The notes under the pieces are model-generated. The model made no database searches. It saw only the letters and a list, made by a program, of their open reading frames with translations, and was not told where the DNA came from. Below, one piece after another: positions 48,178-62,389 of a stretch of 64,000 bases of DNA; within the stretch, counting starts at the first letter, position 1; every line of letters starts with the position of its first letter. The stretch is taken from NCBI GenBank assembly GCA_029204225.1, contig CM055092.1, positions 79,308,527 through 79,372,526 of the forward strand, read 5' to 3'. The DNA comes from Diphasiastrum complanatum (Eukaryota; Streptophyta; Lycopodiopsida; Lycopodiales; Lycopodiaceae). Both the position numbers and the translations under genes were made by a program.

Positions 48178-50371
48178 ATGCTGGGTTTTGAAAAAAAGAT
48201 TTTGAGGGCAGAAGAGTGCAAAGGTTTGATGGGAAAGGAAGCAAATCAAACCCACATTTATCAGCATGTTTTGGAGTATGATAGATTAGTGCGATCGGAA
48301 GTGATGCGTGGGTGTCAGCAAGTCCGAGAAATGGAGCATAGATTGAAGCTTGCAGATCCGGGCTGTTTGGGCTTCAGTGACAGCAGCAGCAGCAATGTCA
48401 AGGCACTGCGTGCAAATCTAATGGGTTCTGCAGCGGCAATTGTGTCCAATTTTAGCAATGTCATCACCTTCCTCAATGCCAATCCATTTGCTGCTCAGCA
48501 GATGTCGCAAGGGGTCGGCATTTCTTTTGGAATAGAAAGCATGAATGTAACCGCAACAATTGGCAAAGGCGAGCAGGCTGAGATGCACTTCAATGCAGAA
48601 GAAAAGAAAATCTGTACAGAGGGAACAAATCTTTCCTGTCAGAATGTGGAAAGCCCTATTTCAACAGCTAGAACTGCAGAAGCTCGTTCTCCTTCGCCCT
48701 CTCCCTTGCTTGTTGGCAGCAAACGCTCCCCCCAACGGAGGTATGGCGCTTTGACTGATCGCGCTTTGACTGATCCCACAATGTCATTGAGTCTAGAAGG
48801 AGAGACACCAGCAGATGAAATTATGCGTGGGAGTGGAGGAAACGATCAGGCCGACAGTTCTCAAATCAAGCAGACTTCGGCTGCAAAGAAAAGGTAACCG
48901 TTTGGCATTGTGTTTGTGTGCTTTTTTCCATTCTGCAGCGGCAGCATCAGAACCCATCTCCACAATCAATCTGGAAATGAAAGATTGCTTGAAAATTCTG
49001 GCTGACGTATTAGGATCAAAGGTGAAGTTGTGTAATTACTCGCTTCTTTACGTTTTGCAGGAAGTTCATGCCAAAGTGGACATTCAAGGTGCCTATTGAC
49101 AGCGCAGAGAATGGGAACGAGATGCCTCCGGCTGATGGCTTCAACTGGCGCAAGTATGGGCAGAAAGACATACTTGGATCACGCTATCCCAGGTATTTTT
49201 CTTCTCTTGTCAACAAGCTAGTTTTGGATGTTGATGAAATCTGATCAAATTAATGCTGGCGGCTTTCCTCAAGTTAATTTTGGAGCTTGATCAAGCTTGG
49301 TGTGCTCTCTGTAATAATACGCTGAGATCTCCCTCTATTTGCAGAAGCTACTATAGATGCACCAACAAGACAGAATTTGGCTGCCCCGCTATCAAATATG
49401 TGCAGAGGTTAGATGAAGATCCTCCTGTTTTTAATGTAACTCTCAAAGGGGAACATACTTGTCCAGCTTCAAGGAATCATTGCCCTTCACTATCCTACTT
49501 CTACCCTGCACTGGCCACTGATTGTCTGCAGAGGGCAATTTTCCCTGCTGATGCCAACTTTCTGACAAGGAGCAGTATCGATAGCTTTACAAATCCCTCT
49601 TCTGCACCTGATATGAAGGTTCCTAGTATCTCACCTCCTTTAAGTGCTTTTAAGTCAGGATTTGACAGACATGGAAACCCAGTTTTCAAATCATCTTCAA
49701 TTCTGTCACCTAATATTGTCACGCCAAGGTTTGGCTTCAATCCCTATTCCGTACAATCAAGCCAAGCTGGTGTTTCAAATCAGAATGAAGATTTTGGATT
49801 AAGCCTGCTTGATTCAGGACCAGATATTCTTAGTGGGTTATTTTCTGCCCATCAGTGCAATGGAAACAGCTCCATTCAAGCTGCCGATGAAATCAAGGGT
49901 AATCTGAAGCAAAAGTATGGGTGTAAAGCTGAAGCCACAGAGTTACCTGAATGCATATCTGCTCCAAGCATGTCTGGAATGCGAACTTTGAATGAAATCT
50001 TAGACTTTGAAGACATCTGCTTTCATTTTCCCCATCCAAAAGGTTCCACTTTAAACTCGTTTGCTAAGGAAGCAGAAGCTGAAACCTCTAGAGAACTCCA
50101 GTCTCCAGCAACCTCTTCAGTGGTCTCAAACTCGTTGCTATCAAGCACACTGCACTCCACCATCTCAAGTGTGTCATTGAGCCACAGCACGGCCCAACCT
50201 AATGTTCCCACACCAGAGTCAGAATTTTCAGAAGTTGTGGCTGAGCATACTCCAGCTTGTACATTCTCTCTGGGTTTTATGCTGGATAATGAAGGAGTTC
50301 AACAACATGTCTATGGTGTGGATTATGAACCTGTTTCCTTCACCAATTCATTACTATTTGGCTCAGAATAG
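48178..50371 (+). CDS. Group III WRKY transcription factor (three exons, intact)
   Basis: Exons 48178-48893, 49061-49192 and 49345-50371 (GT..AG introns, both phase 2) join into 624 codons. The N-terminal part (about 1-60) is helical and charged (EYDRLVRSEVMRGCQQVREM); a Ser/Pro-rich linker follows, then KKRKFMPKWTFKV ahead of the WRKY domain. The domain has WRKYGQK intact and a C-x7-C-x23-H-x-C zinc site, which defines group III. Intron 2 splits the Arg codon in YPR|SYYRC, the conserved R-type intron of this family. The C-terminal 280 residues are Ser-rich with acidic patches and may activate transcription. It should act in the nucleus on W-boxes (TTGACC/T); group III members serve defence and senescence responses in angiosperms. 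The start is the first ATG after two uORFs. An unspliced reading of each intron meets stops. Confidence 0.93.
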
Positions 50372-52318
50372 ACAATGTGATGGAGAAGCTCTTGGCTATC
50401 TGTTCAGAGTCCAAACGCGTCTTGCATCAAAGGAGACAAGTTTTTGTTCTTGAATCCCCTTTTCAGAGAAGAGAGAATTTAAACTGTTCCATATTTCTGC
50501 ATGATGTTAGAATGCTGAAAATACACAAGCAAGAGCAAGACCGAGCAGTGTTCCAAAGCTAAGATCACATCACCTATTAAAACTTATCAGATGGAAATAT
50601 AATCAGCAAGCTGGTATATCCTTTTGGGTCAATTATTGAATACTCCATTCCATATTCCATGCAATTGATACTCCTCCCTAACTATCTGGATAGCAATGAT
50701 CTCTTGTCGTGCCCATTCCCTCAGTTGGAATTTTGTATGCACAAAAGTCTGCCATGGTGGAACTATTATCTAGTCTCAAAAGTTCTTCGTGTTGAGGGCA
50801 GCTCATGTTAAACAAATGCTACAATCTAGCATGGAGCTATCCTACTTTTAATTGTCCACAGGAGGAAGGACGACTCCTAGCTTTTTAGTGTAGTCTAGTT
50901 CTGAGAGAAGAACTTACTAAACGTTCTAGATATACTGCTGTTTTTACAAGTTTTGGAAGGTGCTGAAGTATCTGGATGACAGGATGAGGCCATAATAGGC
51001 AATACATTCTACAGCAACAAATGCAGCACAGCTGATGTACTTACCTTAGCCAGAGATTCAAAAAGAATACTAGCTGATTGTAAGTTTGCCAAGCACTCCA
51101 CCAAGCTGAACAATTGAAAAGTACTCCAAGGCAAATTGCTCAGTATCCTAATAGTGAAATGGGTTTATAGAGGACGAGCTTCAAAGGTGCTAGAAATGGA
51201 TTAAAAAACTGCATTCCTTCACATTTCAGGTTGGTTAAGGATGCTCCAAAAGTACTAGGAGATATGTGCAGGAACATTTACTGGACCATCACTGTAATAT
51301 GCAAATGGTATTCAAGGAAAGAGGATAGGAGGATTGGGACTGGACCAAAATGTGTGAATGCATCCAAATGATTCTTGCATTTCTGAAATTGCTCTCTTAT
51401 AGCATGGAGCTTAAAGATGCAAAAAAGCAAAAGCAGTGCTCCAGTAACTAGCGAGTTTGTTAGGACTTCCTTTCCTCTCCATGAGGTTTGGGGTTCTACT
51501 CCAATCCGCCACACAAATGAGGACATACAAGAGAGAGAAAAAAAAGCAACAAAACCAACTAAGAAAATGGATCATGAGCAAGTGAAAGAGTTTGCACACC
51601 AACTTGCAAGATTCTTCTTCTTATGCTCCACCAAGCTTTCCTAGTTTTGTAAAAACCTAAATAGCATGTGCCTAAGAATGGCATTAAGAGTCCACTAAAT
51701 TAATTGGCTTTTACCCTCTTCATGTGTGCCTCGTTACTGGAAACAGCCAAGCATATCCAAGTTTTAATTCAATGCATCATTGCCTACACAATCATCAATA
51801 CATATGTAGTGAGTCTCACAAAGAATATGTAAGATAATGTGTTTTTTCTAGTATCCTCCACTAATGTGAGCAAATTCTCTTCAAGAAAAGTAACTTTCCC
51901 ATTGAAAATGCTTGTGAGACACATATGTCCTCGATTCTATTTTTTTACCGGAGCAAAGAAAACTAGATGTCTTAAAAAATTGATTTAATTTCTTGTCTCG
52001 ATTTAGCATAAAATATCACTCATCGTTTCTAAGAATCATTGCATTTCCATATAATCCTCTAGTAATAACCAAGTACATATCTATGATCTATCAATCATAA
52101 ATATCTAAGAATCATGATTTTTCAATCATAAATTGCTAGATTCCCTTGTCACACTCGATCATTAGAGAACATAGGAGTGCATGTCCAAATACACACAACT
52201 TAGGAAACATAAGAATCATTTTAAAGTCTCTTTCCATAGGAAAATTATAAAACTTCATGAGTATTCATCAAACTAGATTCTTCACAAGAAATATGAGTCA
52301 TCCAAATTCTTCGTTTAA
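50372..52318. other. WRKY 3' flank and intergenic sequence
   Basis: An 83-codon overlapping frame to 50453 and other small ORFs are chance. No clear polyadenylation signal stands out, although AAATATAAT near 50597 is possible. The rest is AT-rich with no recognised element. Confidence 0.3.
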
Positions 52319-54693
52319 TTCTTTGAGAAACATTTAATTCCGTATCCAATTCTATGTATAGCAGTGCATGATCATGCACACAAGAGAAGAGTTATTGTTA
52401 CAACCCATATCTTCTGAAAACCCAATGAGCTCTAGGCGATCCATTGTGTTCTTGATCACTTCCCTCCTGTCCAAAACTTCATTGTCCTACAAGCAAATCA
52501 ATCCTAGTAGAAATTAAACTTTTTGATCGGCAAATCGTTCTTTGTACCCTTCATTGCCCTTCTTTCCCTTTGTATCCTGTGAATTTCTTTCTTTTACCCC
52601 CACGTTGGCCTGAGATAATTGAGCTAGGGTTGTTGAGGTTAAAAGTGCCAGTTCTTTTGTTGGAGTTTTGGAAGAATTTGTCTTGTAGTGTAGAAAAGCT
52701 AGGCCTTTTGAGCAAACGTTCAATTTCTCTAATATTTTCGACATCGCCTAGATTTGCAAGGAGTTTAGTAGAAGGGTTTGCGGCAAGCTCAATGGATGCA
52801 TCTATCATGTATTGGCGTAAGAAGAGAAAAGTCAGGTGTGCTTTGACAATTTCCCTAGCAAGCTTTTGTAGCCAAAGAAAAAAGGCATTGAGTTGGTTAT
52901 GTAAACAGCACCAGGGAAGAATTTGCTTAGATTATTCATCATGTACCGGACGACATGATCAAATCAGATAATGGAGGACTGATTTTTGCATTTGTCACCA
53001 CATCTACATTTGAAGAATGGTCTTTTCTAGTTCCAAATCTTGGCTTGGTGGAGATTCATTCTATTGAAACCAGTGTCAAAATGTCCACGAATTCGTGCCC
53101 AGGTTTGCTCAGAGGGGCAACGGGAAGGCTCAAACTTGTTCATGCGTATGATATTATCGAAGACAATGGGAGACTCAAGAATGAAGTTTTTGTTTAAGAC
53201 AACAAGTTTGCAAGTTTGTACTTCTTTCTCAATAAGATGTGCAAGAATAATCCAAAGCTCAACAGGTAGGGGAGCAAGAAAATTGACAGTGGGCAACCTC
53301 CAAAGCTTGTAAGAAATACCAGCAGATTCGAATTCAATAGTACGTACTGGGACCATAGGGACTTGGCAATTTTTGGATTGGCGGAATTCAAAAGTGGATT
53401 GATCACCAATGTCACAGATGTCTTGAGAGAAAATTTCAAGTTGCGAGGCGCTATCTTCGTCTAGTTCATCTAAGAAGATGAGAGGATGTGGAGATGGTGA
53501 TAAATCAAATAAAGCAAGAGTGGGTTCAGCAGAAAGAAGGTCGTTTTCTTTTTCAAGGCAGGAAAAAACTTTCTAATATGGGAATTATAAAATCTCTCTT
53601 TTCTCATACTTATCAACAATCCCAGCCTAGTTAGCAGCAAAATTTTCAATGACACCCAAGGGATCAATCTTGCTTTTACCATATTCCATGTAAATCTTAA
53701 TCCCATGTATCTAAAAGGTCAATAATACATAGCACCTTATCTTCAGGTCCAGCAGCGTTACAGGTAGCACGATCTATTTTGATAATAAAACTATGCAACA
53801 TGACAACTCTTTCCATGCAACTTATCAAAGTTTGAATGAATAGATTAGAGGGAGGAAGGGGCGCTCCCATAACCCAGGTCAATAGCATCCTGATACCATC
53901 ATGAGGACTAATCATAGCAAAAGAAACTTATGTTAGCTTATGAATCCAAGTAAGGGGTACTATCAAGACCAAAGGATAGTTGGATTTACACCTCAAGGAT
54001 GCATAAAGAGAGATTAATAGAACAAAGCTCCTCTTGACAAGTCAAGACCAAACTTTTTTAAAACCCTTTATTTATAAACCAACAAGGAAAAACATAGCTG
54101 AAAAGCATACAATACTAGTAAAGCACCGTAAAGCAAAACATATTTCAAGACATCTAGTTGGTACCTGCCACCATCCCACCACACAAAACCACACAAGTTA
54201 GCTAAGTGAGGAAGACAAGTGTCAATGCTGAATGTCAGTTGTTATCCATGTACAAAGTAAGTTTACTTAACTAATCAGCAATGTAAATGTAATTTTATAG
54301 TCTAGTCTTCCAATACTGGCCGAACCATATCTTTATCATATCAGGGCAAGTGCCATGCTGATCAGTGTGATGGTTGTGGTCATTATCTTTTTGATTTAAT
54401 ATATCGTTATGCATTTGAAGATGAGTTGTATGAGATATGTAGTAAATCACAAACAAATAAGTAGCTTGGACCGATACATGAACTGTGGGGCAAATGTTGT
54501 AAACAAGTAATGTACAGTTCTCGTGACTTCTTGAGCAAATCCATGCTTTACAAGAGCCCACAAGCTATGCTTTTGAATGTCTTCGAGAAACGTTTAATTC
54601 CGTATCCAATTCTATGTATAGCATTGCATAATCATGCGCACAAGAGAAGAGTTATTGTTACAACCCATATCTTCTGAAAATCAATTTAGCTCT
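52319..54693 (+). repeat. Direct repeat pair of about 114 bp, 2.15 kb apart
   Basis: Copies at 52319-52433 and 54580-54693 share TTTAATTCCGTATCCAATTC, TATGTATAGCA and GTTATTGTTACAACCCATAT, with about ten differences. They bracket the coding-like relic at 52514-53915. They could be short LTRs of a small element or a duplicated target region. Confidence 0.75.
52514..53915 (-). pseudogene. Coding-like relic, unidentified
   Basis: Several minus-strand stretches read like protein but are broken: 53915-53697 (PHDGIRMLLTWVMGAPLPP, then CNAAGPEDKVLCIIDLLDT), 53356-53027 (APLPVELWIILAHLIEKEV, then FEPSRCPSEQTWARIRGHF) and 52808-52551 (Lys-rich end). Stops and frame changes separate them. I do not recognise the family. 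Position between direct repeats suggests cargo or an internal region of a retroelement. Confidence 0.35.
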
Positions 54694-54915
54694 TGTTATG
54701 CATAGATTTGAGAACAACGGTTAAGAGAATTATACATACCTTCTCTTGTTGTTTATTGGAACTCAATGATATGATTCTAAAATTCGTGCTCCATCGCTGC
54801 TATACTGTGAGAGACAGAGATGATAGCGAGTATCATAAAAAAACATATGTTTTTAAAGAGCTTTTCATGATAAGTGAGAGCAAACACTCAAAAGCAATAG
54901 GTAGCTCATCACTGC

Positions 54916-55058
54916 GGACAACATACACTCAAAAAGCATATACTCATCGTTGGACATCATACACTCAAAAAGCATATACTCATCGTTGGACATCATACAC
55001 TCAAAAAAATACACTTATCGCTGGACAACATACATTCAACAACAATAGTAGCTCATCG
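54916..55058. repeat. Four-unit tandem repeat, period 36 bp
   Basis: Units start at 54916, 54952, 54988 and 55023 with GGACA(A/T)CATACACTCAAAA and end CTCATCGTT or a worn form. The second and third copies are almost identical at the start. Confidence 0.85.
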
Positions 55059-56282
<1,224 letters not shown>

Positions 56283-56364
56283 CTCCCCCTACTTAAACAT
56301 TTTTGTCCTAAAAAATGAAGACGCTTGTCTGATCAGCTGGATCGCCTTGGTTAAGTAGTCAAGA

Positions 56365-57868
56365 TTAATGAGAATGTGTCGTCCACAAAATTATTGTCTC
56401 ATTACAAATCCCAAAGCTGTCGAATTGAATCCATTTTGCTAGCTTCAGACTATAATCCTTGTTCCCATGGAGGAAAATTGATGGTCGAAGAAGAGTTTGA
56501 TGAAGCACCATATTGCTTGTTGGTAACCAATCTGTATGGAATGGACAGAGTGCATCACCACAATATCCTCTTTTGTCTGCTTCCTCGACATCATAACAAA
56601 TTGGATGCTTATCCAATTCCCTTGGATTCTTGGTTTTGTGTTGCATCTGGCTCTTCTACCGTAGCTGGCAATCCATGTTGTTTAACCAACTTGATGAAGA
56701 ACATTATAATTCTTCCATGAGCAATGGTAGTCATGAATTGTTGTTCAAATATAAATGCTCTATACGAAGTAGTCGGCATGAATATTGAATCTCGGTCATA
56801 TGATGAAGCATATCTCTGAGCATATTGTTGACCAAAATATATTTCTTCAAGTTTGGTCAATACCTCATTCATAGGTGGTAGTGAAAATTTGAATTGATTG
56901 ACCTCAAATATGGAATCTCGTCTCGAAATATAAATTTTGCAGTCGCCCATATAAATCGTTGAAGCACCAATCCCAAGTAATGAAAATACATTCCAAAGTT
57001 GAACCAGGGATTTGATGTTTTGATTGTTCCAAATAACCATTGATGGTGAACAATCATTGTTGACATTACTCAATTGAAGATTGATCACATTAGAGTCCAC
57101 TGAGCAATGTAAACCTCTCCAAAGAAACTGATATAGATTGATGGAATATTTTAAAATCAGCTTCCTATAGAGTGTTGGTTGATTGAGAGAATGTTCCCAA
57201 TCATTATTCACATCCATACATTCTGAATGTGCACATGAATTACAATATGGCTTCTGAGTTCTAGAGAATCCATAGGAGTAAGGTTCTCCAACAAAAGCCA
57301 CTTGAAGCTCTTGACTAATGGATCCATGAGACGTTGAACAATAATCCAAAGTATTGATACAAGTAGAATTTCCATGGATTAATGAAATCTCTTCATTTCT
57401 ACCAGTATCCATGTTGAATACCTCATACTCCCTTAGATCATTGTCAAAAATAGAATTATTCTCAAAAGCTCCCATATCAATTTGACATGGTTCGTAGATC
57501 GAATCCTGATAATAACCACTCAATTTCAAATCATGGAATATCAGTGTCATATAGTCCTTAATCTGAAAGTTTGGTGAATGCCTTGATCGACTTTCCTCGA
57601 GCATAGCAATATTCTCAATCTGACGATCCATAGTTGCTTGTTTATTGACCAAATTAAGGCATTGATGTAGGTCAAGTTCCAGACTTTGATGGTCGAAGTG
57701 AAACTCAAAAGGATGTTCAATTATCTTCACATCTTGATATGCGGCTGCGATGGGCAAATGCGATGTGTGGAAGTGGTAAGGAACTGCTTCTGTCTGGGAC
57801 ATATAGAACTGCGTCGGTTGAGATTTGAAGCAGATCCCATCGGTTGAGATTTGGTCCTCAGCTCTCAT
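56365..57868 (-). CDS. Intact 419-codon ORF of unknown function, with overlapping 93-codon ORF
   Basis: ORF 57868-56609 opens MRAEDQISTDGICFKSQP and ends EEPDATQNQESKGIG. It has no stop in 1.26 kb of AT-rich DNA, unlike nearly all retroelement frames around it. Composition is balanced, with many Asn, Ile, Ser and Tyr; Cys occurs in a YCNSCAHSEC cluster near residue 215. No transmembrane run or retroelement catalytic motif is evident. A second ORF (56646-56365, MQHKTKNPRELDKHPICYDV...) overlaps its end in another frame, so a frameshift, programmed or mutational, may extend the protein by about 80 residues. It lies just inside the polypurine tract and 3' LTR of a minus-strand element, so it is either an extra ORF of that element or captured host sequence. 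I do not recognise it. Confidence 0.5.
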
Positions 57869-57991
57869 ACTCGGCTCTCAGTCTTCGTTCGTCTTGTCTT
57901 CTCAAAGACCTCCTCGGTCTAAGGTGAGAGGTGCTCTTGAGTTGCTCTATCTGAGTATCTTGGGGATTTGACAGAATCAGCCAACAATGGA

Positions 57992-58372
57992 TGTGATTCT
58001 ACCTCGAGCTACCTCAAACTCCATAGATATGTGTGGCTCTCCTCATATTTTTTGATGAAGAACCAAAGCTTTGTAGCTATCTCATGCCATTTTGGATCCA
58101 AACAATTTTTGCTTGTTATCTCTCTATCTTTCTCTCTCTAACTCGTGTTGAGGCTAATGCTAATACACTGATATCTTGTACTTTTGCTCATTTATGATTC
58201 ATTGCTATCATTCTCTGAAGCTTAGCATGCTAGATTGTGGGTAAGCCATAACTTCTGTACTAGATCTTGCTAATCAATCTAGAATCAGGTTACTGTGCTA
58301 AACATAAAGCTTAATTAGATCTATCATACTTGTGGATCTTCCCCACATGTGTGAATTCTGAAAATTTCGTCA
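57992..58372 (+). mobile_element. 5' LTR of a Copia element (381 bp visible)
   Basis: Ends TTCGTCA directly before the primer site. Related over its length to 21608-22017. The left edge abuts the end of the unknown-ORF element and may be truncated. Includes CCACATGTGTGAA near the 3' end. Confidence 0.75.
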
Positions 58373-58385
58373 TGGTATCAGAGCC
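58373..58385 (+). promoter_or_regulatory. Primer binding site (initiator tRNA-Met type)
   Basis: TGGTATCAGAGCC follows the LTR end with no gap, the standard site for priming reverse transcription in plant Copia elements. Confidence 0.92.
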
Positions 58386-59141
58386 AAATTGAGCCTTGCA
58401 TGCTAACATCTCTGATTGTACAAGAGATTGAGAGCTAAATCAAGCAAAAAAACAGTTTTGCACTTTTTCTTACCTTTCTTTGAAGTGTATTTGGATCAAA
58501 TCGGATTGGAACTGAATTTTCAAACATGAAAAGTGGTAGTACGGAATTTTGGAATTCCGCACGTGTGAAAATCAGAGACTTTCAGTCCCTTCTATCTCCT
58601 TGCTTGTAGATCCGAAGATAGTGGTGTTATAGCTTGATGGAAAGTTATGATCTGTACTTTTCATAGAAATTGAAACCAAATCAATCTAATTTGTCTATCA
58701 GGAGTTATAAGCTCTTAAAGAGGATAGGGATAGGTCCAAAATCTGAGTGACAACATTTTGATTTGATTCAACCTTGCTTTGTTTTGAATCCATTGCTTTG
58801 AGCATCCTACACAAGAAACTGAAGATCAAGACTAAGTTTAGAGTAATTGAACACCCTTTGAGCCTTTTGTGTGTCAATAGTGTTCTCTTTTGAAGCATTT
58901 CACATGTGCCAAAGTAGGATTCAAACTAGCCAAAGTGTCTCAATCCACTTTGTGTGTCTGATCTAAATAATCTTGTCTTGTGGAATATTTGAGATCCATC
59001 TCAAATACAGTTGCAAGTGTTTCACATGGGAAGGTAGAATATCCTTGAAAATACCTATAGTGAAAGAGAGCAGCAACTTTAAGTCTGATTGGAACAAGCT
59101 CAAACATATTGCAGTCCAATAACTAAGAAGTCTTCATCTAA

Positions 59142-61687
59142 ATGGCACCTCTGGGAGGATATCTTCTAGAAGCAAATGAAAGACTAAATACTTCTAATTA
59201 CTCAATTTGGAAGTTCAGAATGGAGTCTATTTTGATACTCCAAGATGTTATGGATATTGTGCTTGGTGTTGAGGAGGAGCCTCAAGCACATACTGAAATT
59301 CTTAAGTATAGGAAAAGAGCTAGAATGGCTCTACATTTCATTAAGATTAATGTATCTAATGAAAATTTGAGAGAGATAGGATCTTGCACTACAGCCAAAG
59401 AAGCTTGGGATGCACTTAAGTCCATCTATGAAGCAAAGAATACTTCTAGAATACTCACTCTTAGGAATCAGATTTTCCAAAGTTTCCAAAGAAGTGATGA
59501 GAGTGCATCAAACTATGTTCTGAGAGTTGAAGATTTACATAGAGAGCTTTCCTGTGTTGGTGTCACTATTAACCAAGATGAGCTAGTTCAAGTCATTTTA
59601 AATGGCTTGAAAGATGACTATGATAATCTTGTTCAGTCTTTTGCCATTAAGGATGAGTTGCCTAATCTAGAAACTCTCCAAGGAATTCTTATTTTTGAAG
59701 AATCTAGACAAAGCTATAAACTTTTCAGGATGAACAAACTCGAGCATGGTGGAAGTGACAAAGCCCTCTTTGTCAAACACAAGCATAAAGGAAGAAGTAA
59801 GAACTAGTTCTCTCAAGCATCCGACAAAGACAAAGCCAAAGATCGAGACAAAGATGGTGAAGATGATGATTCATCTCATCCCTCTACTTCAAAGGCCAAC
59901 AAGAAGAAAGTGAAGTGTTTCTTGTGGCAAGAAGGGGCACTATGCCTCTAATTGCTTTAAGAAGAAAAACCAACTCAAGCAAGCTAATCTCTCCAAAGAT
60001 ATTGAAGAACATTATGTTGCAAGTGATGGAGAAGGATCACTTATGGTGTCCAGTTTTTCTCATCACCTTTCAAGAAAGATGGAGCTTGGTACATAAATAG
60101 TGGAGCTTCTTCACATATGTGCTGTTCAAAGGAGTCATTTGACTCAATTGTACCTTACAAAGGACTCAAGAGATCTATTTACACTGCTAATGATCATGAG
60201 TGCTCTATAGAAGGAATTGGCAACATTCCATTGAAACTTGCTTCTTCAAAAGTTCTCGCACTTTCTAATATTCTATTTATTCCAAAACTTACAAAGAACT
60301 TGATTAGTGTGGGAAAGTTGCTTGATAATGGTTGTGATGTAAAGTTCAACTCCAATACTTGCTTTATCAAGAAAAATGATGAGATCCTAGCTGATGGATC
60401 TAGATGTGGTGGAATTTTTGAGTTGAATTCTTATGAGAATGCAAATCTTTGTGAAGTTGCTTTGTTATCTAAGGAGGAGTTATGGCATAGAAGGTTGGGA
60501 CATCCTAACTTTAAATCTATGTCTTCTATGGTCAAGAAAGTGAAGGCTATTGGTCTTCCAAAATCTCTTTCCAAAGATTTCAAGCCTTGTGAGGCTTGTG
60601 CTATTGCAAAATCACATGAAAACCCATATCATAAGTCTTTTATCAAGACTACTCATCCTTTGGAGCTTATACACTCGGATGTACATTTTTCCTCTTCTAA
60701 AAGTATTGGTGGTGCAACATGTTTTGTCACCTTTATTGATGACTTTACTAGATATACTTGGTTGTATCTACTTTCTTCAAAAGCTATAGTATTTGATCAC
60801 TTCCTAATCTTCAAAGCTTATGTTGAGAAACAGTTTTCTTTCAAAGTTAAAGCTTTAAGATGTGATGGAGGAGGTGAATACATCTCCAACAAGTTTCATG
60901 AATATTGTGAAGTTGAAGGAATAAAGAGAGAGTTTTCTTGTGCTTATTCTCCATCTCAAAATGGAGTTCCTGAGAGGAAAAACAGATCTTTATGTGAATG
61001 TGCTAAAGCAATTCGAGTTGAAGCTTCTTTGCCTATTAAATATTGGGGTGAAGCTATAAATTGTGCAAACTATTTGGGCAATAGATTACCTCACAATGCA
61101 CTTGCTAGAAAATCACCTTTTGAAGTCTTGTTTGAGAGGAAACCTAAGGTAGATCACCTTAGAGTTTTTGGTTGTGCTTGTTTTGTTCATGTGCCCTTGG
61201 AAACAAGGAAAAGAGATGATCCTAATTCTATTAAAGGGATCATGGTTGGATATGCATCCAACAAGAAAGCTTACAGAATCTATGTTCCCTCTACCTCAAC
61301 TACAATTGAGAGTAGGGATGTTATATTCCATGAGGATCAAAAATACATTCTTGAGGAGGCTGAGATCAAAGATTCTCACAAAGATACTCCAATCATCACC
61401 CTTGAAGACTATCATGGAGACATGGGGCCGAGAATTGAGGAGGAGTCACCTCGAATCTTTTCACCAAGGAGATCTCAAAGAGAAAGATCCGAGCCTATGA
61501 GGCTTACTTATGAAAATAGAGGCAAGCAAGTGGAAATCAGCTCCACTAATTTTGCTTATTTTATTTCACATGAGGAGCCAAAGGATGTATATGCCGCACT
61601 TAACTCAAAGGAGTGGTACCTTGCCATGAAGGAGGAATATGATGCTTTGATGGCCAACAAGACATGGGAGCTTGTGGACCTTCCGTC
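59142..61687 (+). mobile_element. Copia gag, protease, integrase (3'-truncated)
   Basis: Gag ORF 59142-59807 (GGYLLEANERLNTSNYSIWK) ends at a TAG in place of a likely CAG; the frame continues to a zinc knuckle near 59917-59960 broken by a 2-base loss in its CFLCGKKGH motif. Protease reads INSGASSHM: the catalytic Asp is Asn (60096-60098). A 543-codon ORF (60117-61748) carries ELWHRRLGHPNFKS, the integrase with HSDV, RCDGGGEY and NGVPERKN (all three catalytic acids present) and HLRVFGC, then the RT start (EEPKDVYAALNSKEWY, ANKTWELVDLP). At 61687 it is cut by a reverse-oriented repeat, which supplies the last codons. RT, RNase H and 3' LTR are missing. A leader of about 750 bp separates primer site and gag. 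Confidence 0.9.
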
Positions 61688-62000
61688 AAAGAATAACTTC
61701 ATGCTGGAAAGAAGTCCGATGTCTAATATTCGAGAAATTACTAAGTAGTAAATGATTAATTAATAAAGCGAGAAATCGATCTGAGGGTCTCTTATTTTGT
61801 AAATAGTGAGATATTACATTGGGATCTAGATTAAACCTCAAAATTTTCCAAAATACCCCACATTTGATCAAACGGTTTTATTTTTTCCATATCACGACTA
61901 GGTAATAAAATACACCATTGATCATCAGATCTTTACAGTCCTAGAATTTTCTCTTCAAAATTACAAATATCCCATACCATCAGCTCTTCCTTCCAAAAAA
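61688..62000 (-). repeat. Reverse copy of the 39141-39441 repeat
   Basis: AAGAATAACTTCATGCTGG at the left end and CCCATACCATCAGC near the right end are the complement of the sequence from the end of the unknown ORF (39189) to just before the LTR-like copy 2. Divergence is moderate, with small indels. Sequence 62001-62389 is unassigned. Confidence 0.8.
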
Positions 62001-62389
62001 TTCTTAACCGTCTTATCTGATATTCTAGAGATCAACTGATCATCTAGCTATCCTATAATCCATATAGGATATTATATTTTGTTCCCAAAAACTGGAGAAT
62101 CCAATCATTTGGATGACTTGCATGCCTACCAGATGGATACCACAAATCCACATCTAATCCTGTGATTTAAATAGAAGAATTATTTTGGTTTAAGCTTACA
62201 TTTTGATCCTTCCAAGTTAGTGATAAGCTTTGAAACCCTACTGATGCATCAAATCTAGGGACAAGCTTTTGTCAACTAATAGATCCAATGTAATCCATGT
62301 CAATTTTAAAAAAAAAAGGACAACTTTGATTGTACAAAACAATCATTAAGAGTTATTGATTGCTTAATCCAATGATCTATCAAATTTTG

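Noticed and set aside
48560-49099. ORFs 48560-48754 and 48815-49099 as separate genes
   Set aside because: They are other-frame readings across WRKY exon 1 and intron 1.
54916-55058. 36-bp direct repeats of CRISPR-like length
   Set aside because: Head-to-tail tandem units without spacers in plant DNA.
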